A stretch of 7,355 nucleotides of DNA from contig CAMPKR010000121.1 in the NCBI GenBank assembly GCA_946887345.1, positions 1 through 7,355 on the forward strand, in the 5' to 3' direction. The notes under the pieces are model-generated. The model did no database searches. It worked only from the letters and a program-made list of their open reading frames with translations, and was not told the DNA's origin. Source of the DNA: an uncultured Bacteroidota bacterium (lineage in GTDB: Bacteria; Bacteroidota; Bacteroidia; Chitinophagales; Chitinophagaceae). Positions 6,016 through 7,355 of this stretch are shown here, piece by piece; position 1 is the first letter of the stretch; the number at the start of each line of letters is the position of its first letter. Made by a program: the position numbers and the translations under genes.

Positions 6016-6477
6016 CTACTCCACATGGGTAAAAATATACCGGTCATTATGTTCTACGCCGAAGTCGGTGAGCATTTTCTTGTATTCATCCCTGAAGGGC
6101 GTCTTGCTATGATGCTCTTGTTGTTTGCGTATATATTGTATCACTCCGTTCAACTGCGACCGGCTATGGCTGAACGCTCCATAACCTTCCTGCCATCGGA
6201 ATTTGTGTGCGGTGAGCCGTTCTTTATTTATCCATTCGGATGAATCGCATTTTACTAACCTGAGTAATTCAGATATTGACTGAGTGGGGGCCAGGCCAAT
6301 AAGAAAATGTATATGGTCTGCCACGTTGTTGATCGCGAGCATCTGGTGACCGTTATTTTGTACGGTACCTGTTATATAAAGTCTTAACCGTTCATCCCAT
6401 TTGGGATCCAGCATGGCGCGGCGGTATTTGACCGCGAAGACAACATGGATATAGAGTTGCGTGTATGTATTTGCCAT
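6016..6477 (-). CDS. IS200/IS605-like Y1 transposase, RAYT type (REP-associated tyrosine transposase)
   Basis: This 153-residue single-domain Y1 transposase has the HUH motif as HIH (His55, His57) in ADHIHFLIG. The probable catalytic tyrosine is Tyr115, in QYIRKQQEHH, with the characteristic downstream His-His. DSSEWIN (78-84) and FRWQEGYGAFSHS (93-105) are strongly conserved in Bacteroidetes relatives. Such enzymes cut and join single-stranded DNA at hairpin-marked sites through a 5'-phosphotyrosine. Both catalytic motifs are present and the frame is intact, so it may be active. The frame stays open upstream to 6573, but those 32 codons run through the hairpin repeats; MANTYTQLY at 6475-6477 is the family N-terminus and was chosen as start. 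No Shine-Dalgarno is obvious. GTAG-footed hairpins flank it on both sides and no TnpB-like gene is adjacent. Confidence 0.92.
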   Translation of the reverse strand: MANTYTQLYIHVVFAVKYRRAMLDPKWDERLRLYITGTVQNNGHQMLAINNVADHIHFLIGLAPTQSISELLRLVKCDSSEWINKERLTAHKFRWQEGYGAFSHSRSQLNGVIQYIRKQQEHHSKTPFRDEYKKMLTDFGVEHNDRYIFTHVE

Positions 6478-6505
6478 GGTCGGGGCATTTATTATGTAAT
6501 ATAGG

Positions 6506-6521
6506 GTAGCTCCTATGGAGC
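6506..6521 (+). repeat. REP-like hairpin with GTAG foot, right inner (copy D)
   Basis: GTAG (6506-6509) leads into GCTCC-TAT-GGAGC (6509-6521, the G shared). It mirrors copy C; the flanking TAGGGTAGCTCCTA is identical when C is read on the minus strand. It lies 29 nt upstream of the transposase start and so within or near its promoter/leader. Confidence 0.85.
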
Positions 6522-6555
6522 ACATGAATTTTGTGGATATGTGGGCTACAAAGCG

Positions 6556-6571
6556 GTAGCCCCGCCGGGGC
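6556..6571 (+). repeat. REP-like hairpin with GTAG foot, right outer (copy E)
   Basis: GTAG (6556-6559) leads into GCCCC-GCC-GGGGC (6559-6571). It mirrors copy B; the 14 bases before the stem (CTACAAAGCGGTAG) are the exact reverse complement of those at the left outer copy. Only the three loop bases differ. Confidence 0.85.
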
Positions 6572-6578
6572 AAATGGG

Positions 6579-6603
6579 GATGCTGCGGAACAAATCGAAC
6601 AGC
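6579..6603 (+). repeat. Short direct repeat DR2, right copy
   Basis: GATGCTGCGGAACA, four variable bases, then GAACAGC. It pairs with 5849-5875. Here DR2 is followed after only seven bases by DR1, whereas on the left DR1 precedes DR2 by about 160 bp. Confidence 0.6.
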
Positions 6604-6610
6604 GGGGTAA

Positions 6611-6683
6611 GTTGTCCGAACTGGGATTTATGCAATTGAAGGGATTTTTGAAATTGTTTCGTAAGTCGAAAAGACTTGCTGCA
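6611..6683 (+). repeat. 73-bp direct repeat DR1, right copy
   Basis: It is 68/73 identical to 5614-5686. The GAAAA-loop hairpin is retained as GTAAGTC (6662-6668) with GACTTGC (6674-6680). One stem change turns a C-G pair into a T-G wobble, so pairing survives. It ends 88 nt before the partial propeller gene. Confidence 0.92.
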
Positions 6684-6718
6684 CATCAGGCATAGGTGAA
6701 AAACACTTATGCTAGATG
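6684..6718 (+). repeat. Long AAAAA-loop hairpin upstream of the second propeller gene
   Basis: CATC, A, GGCATAGGTG (6684-6698) pairs with CACTTATGCT, A, GATG (6704-6718) around loop AAAAA. This gives 14 pairs including two G-T, with one A-A mismatch. It directly abuts DR1 and ends 53 nt before the ATG at 6772. No T-run follows, so a regulatory or repeat-borne structure is more likely than a terminator. Confidence 0.7.
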
Positions 6719-6745
6719 GCGGTACTATATAGAGATCAAAAGCTG

Positions 6746-6753
6746 TATATTTA
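6746..6753 (+). promoter_or_regulatory. Possible -7 element of the second propeller gene
   Basis: TATATTTA resembles TAnnTTTG except for the last base and ends exactly 18 nt before the ATG at 6772, the same spacing as at the divergent paralogue. No -33 TTG is evident. Confidence 0.3.
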
Positions 6754-6771
6754 TGACACTAATATACCCGT

Positions 6772-7355
6772 ATGAATAAGATAGTTTTAAATCTCGTTTT
6801 TCTCTTTTCATTTATTTCTGCAGATGCCCAGAATTTTCATTGGGCTGCCAGGTTTGGATACAACCTGTTAGCCACGCGTATCATTACAGATAATTGCGGG
6901 CATATCTATGTAACAGGCCGGGCTGCTGCATTTACCGATTTTGATCCCGGACCGGGATTTTATAATGCACCCGACTACGGTATGTATTTACAGAAGCTGG
7001 ATACCAATGGGAATCTTATATGGGCAAAAACTTTTCCCGGGGGAGCATTCCCCAGTGCGTTGGACATACTGGGAGACAGCGCTATCGTAATAACAGGTTC
7101 GCTCGGCGCTGCTACTGATTTTGATCCGGGTGCAGGAACTTACACCCTTACACCACATCCCTTCGGCGGAGATGGTGATGTATTTGTGGTAAAGACAGAC
7201 AGCAGTGGGGAACTCGCCTGGGCTAAAAGTATTGGCAGCAACTGGAATATTGAATTTGCACGATCAGTGTGCTTTGATAGCCAGGGAAATGTGCTTTTTA
7301 CCGGAAGGACGGGTGACTCTACAGATTATGACCCTGGAGCCGGTAACTTCCATAT
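6772..7355 (+). CDS. Secreted DFDPG-propeller protein, 3' end missing
   Basis: The frame opens with ATG at 6772 and has no stop before the window ends: 194 complete codons. The start gives a signal peptide (MNKIVLNLVFLFSFISADAQ) followed by NFHWAARFG, matching the layout of the 3173-5542 product (AQQFNWVKTTGG). Three propeller-type units are visible, with loops TDFDPGPG (55-62), TDFDPGAG (115-122) and TDYDPGAG (184-191). Each is preceded by an IYVTG-like strand; strands such as YLQKLDTNGNLIWAK (72-86) and FVVKTDSSGELAWAK (138-152) separate them. It is therefore a diverged paralogue, expected to be exported and likely to carry a type IX sorting tail beyond the window; whether it also has a CHAP-like domain cannot be seen. 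No Shine-Dalgarno is obvious. Confidence 0.9.
   Translation, partial: MNKIVLNLVFLFSFISADAQNFHWAARFGYNLLATRIITDNCGHIYVTGRAAAFTDFDPGPGFYNAPDYGMYLQKLDTNGNLIWAKTFPGGAFPSALDILGDSAIVITGSLGAATDFDPGAGTYTLTPHPFGGDGDVFVVKTDSSGELAWAKSIGSNWNIEFARSVCFDSQGNVLFTGRTGDSTDYDPGAGNFH

Larger units (their letters stand above)
5952..6571 (-). mobile_element. RAYT-type transposase module bounded by inverted pairs of GTAG hairpins
   Basis: A Y1/HUH transposase gene is flanked on each side by an outer GCCCC/GGGGC hairpin and an inner GCTCC/GGAGC hairpin, in mirror orientation with GTAG at the foot nearest the transposase. REP-associated tyrosine transposases recognise GTAG- or GTGG-footed hairpins, so gene and target structures fit together. 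RAYTs are usually domesticated single-copy genes that mobilise or maintain REPs rather than self-mobile insertion sequences. No target-site duplication is expected or seen. The exact ends are assumed to be the outer hairpins. Confidence 0.8.

Noticed and set aside
5941..6243. Plus-strand frame of 100 codons opposite the transposase
   Set aside because: Its first 30 codons are translated REP hairpins and the rest is the antisense of the intact Y1 transposase; no recognisable domain.
6478..6573. 32-codon N-terminal extension of the transposase
   Set aside because: The extension reads through hairpins D and E, and the family's usual N-terminus begins at the Met coded by 6475-6477.

Overview
The window looks like chromosome from a Bacteroidetes bacterium, probably near the Chitinophagaceae. 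This rests on seen features: a C-terminal type IX secretion sorting domain, secreted propellers with repeated VDFDPG loops, a small Bacteroidetes-style lipoprotein, an EcsC-family protein, starts mostly without a strong Shine-Dalgarno, and a REP/RAYT transposase type common in that phylum. The family-level placement is an inference.

Layout. Positions 1-875 (+) hold the 3' part of a thioredoxin-reductase-like flavoprotein whose 5' end lies outside the window. It converges on a minus-strand pair: a 66-residue lipoprotein (1700-1900) followed 13 nt later by a TauE/SafE membrane transporter (886-1686), probably one transcript. An EcsC-family gene (2012-2737, +) is transcribed away from this pair. 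Positions 2738-3172 contain no credible gene. They hold a T-rich direct repeat, a strict array of 7-bp BGATRCY units and a possible 3' hairpin.

Positions 3173-5542 (-) encode a 789-residue secreted protein. It has a signal peptide, seven propeller-type repeats, a cysteine-rich CHAP-amidase-like domain whose expected catalytic Cys is Ala562, and a type IX sorting tail. A related propeller gene starts at 6772 (+) and runs off the window. The two are divergent, and the roughly 1.2 kb between them is a repeat island.

The island is nested. On the outside are 73-bp direct repeats (5614-5686 and 6611-6683, 68/73 identical), plus a diverged third copy and a shorter second repeat pair. At the centre is an IS200-like Y1/HUH transposase (6016-6477, -) flanked symmetrically by inverted pairs of hairpins, each with GTAG at its inner foot. 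This is the organisation known for RAYT transposases and their REP sequences. A good intrinsic terminator at 5812-5839 (+) has no gene in front of it.

The most interesting items are the apparently inactivated CHAP domain fused to a propeller and exported by type IX secretion, the complete RAYT/GTAG-hairpin module, and the orphan structured repeats between the two propeller genes. I see no evidence of a CRISPR array, tRNA, rRNA or defence operon.
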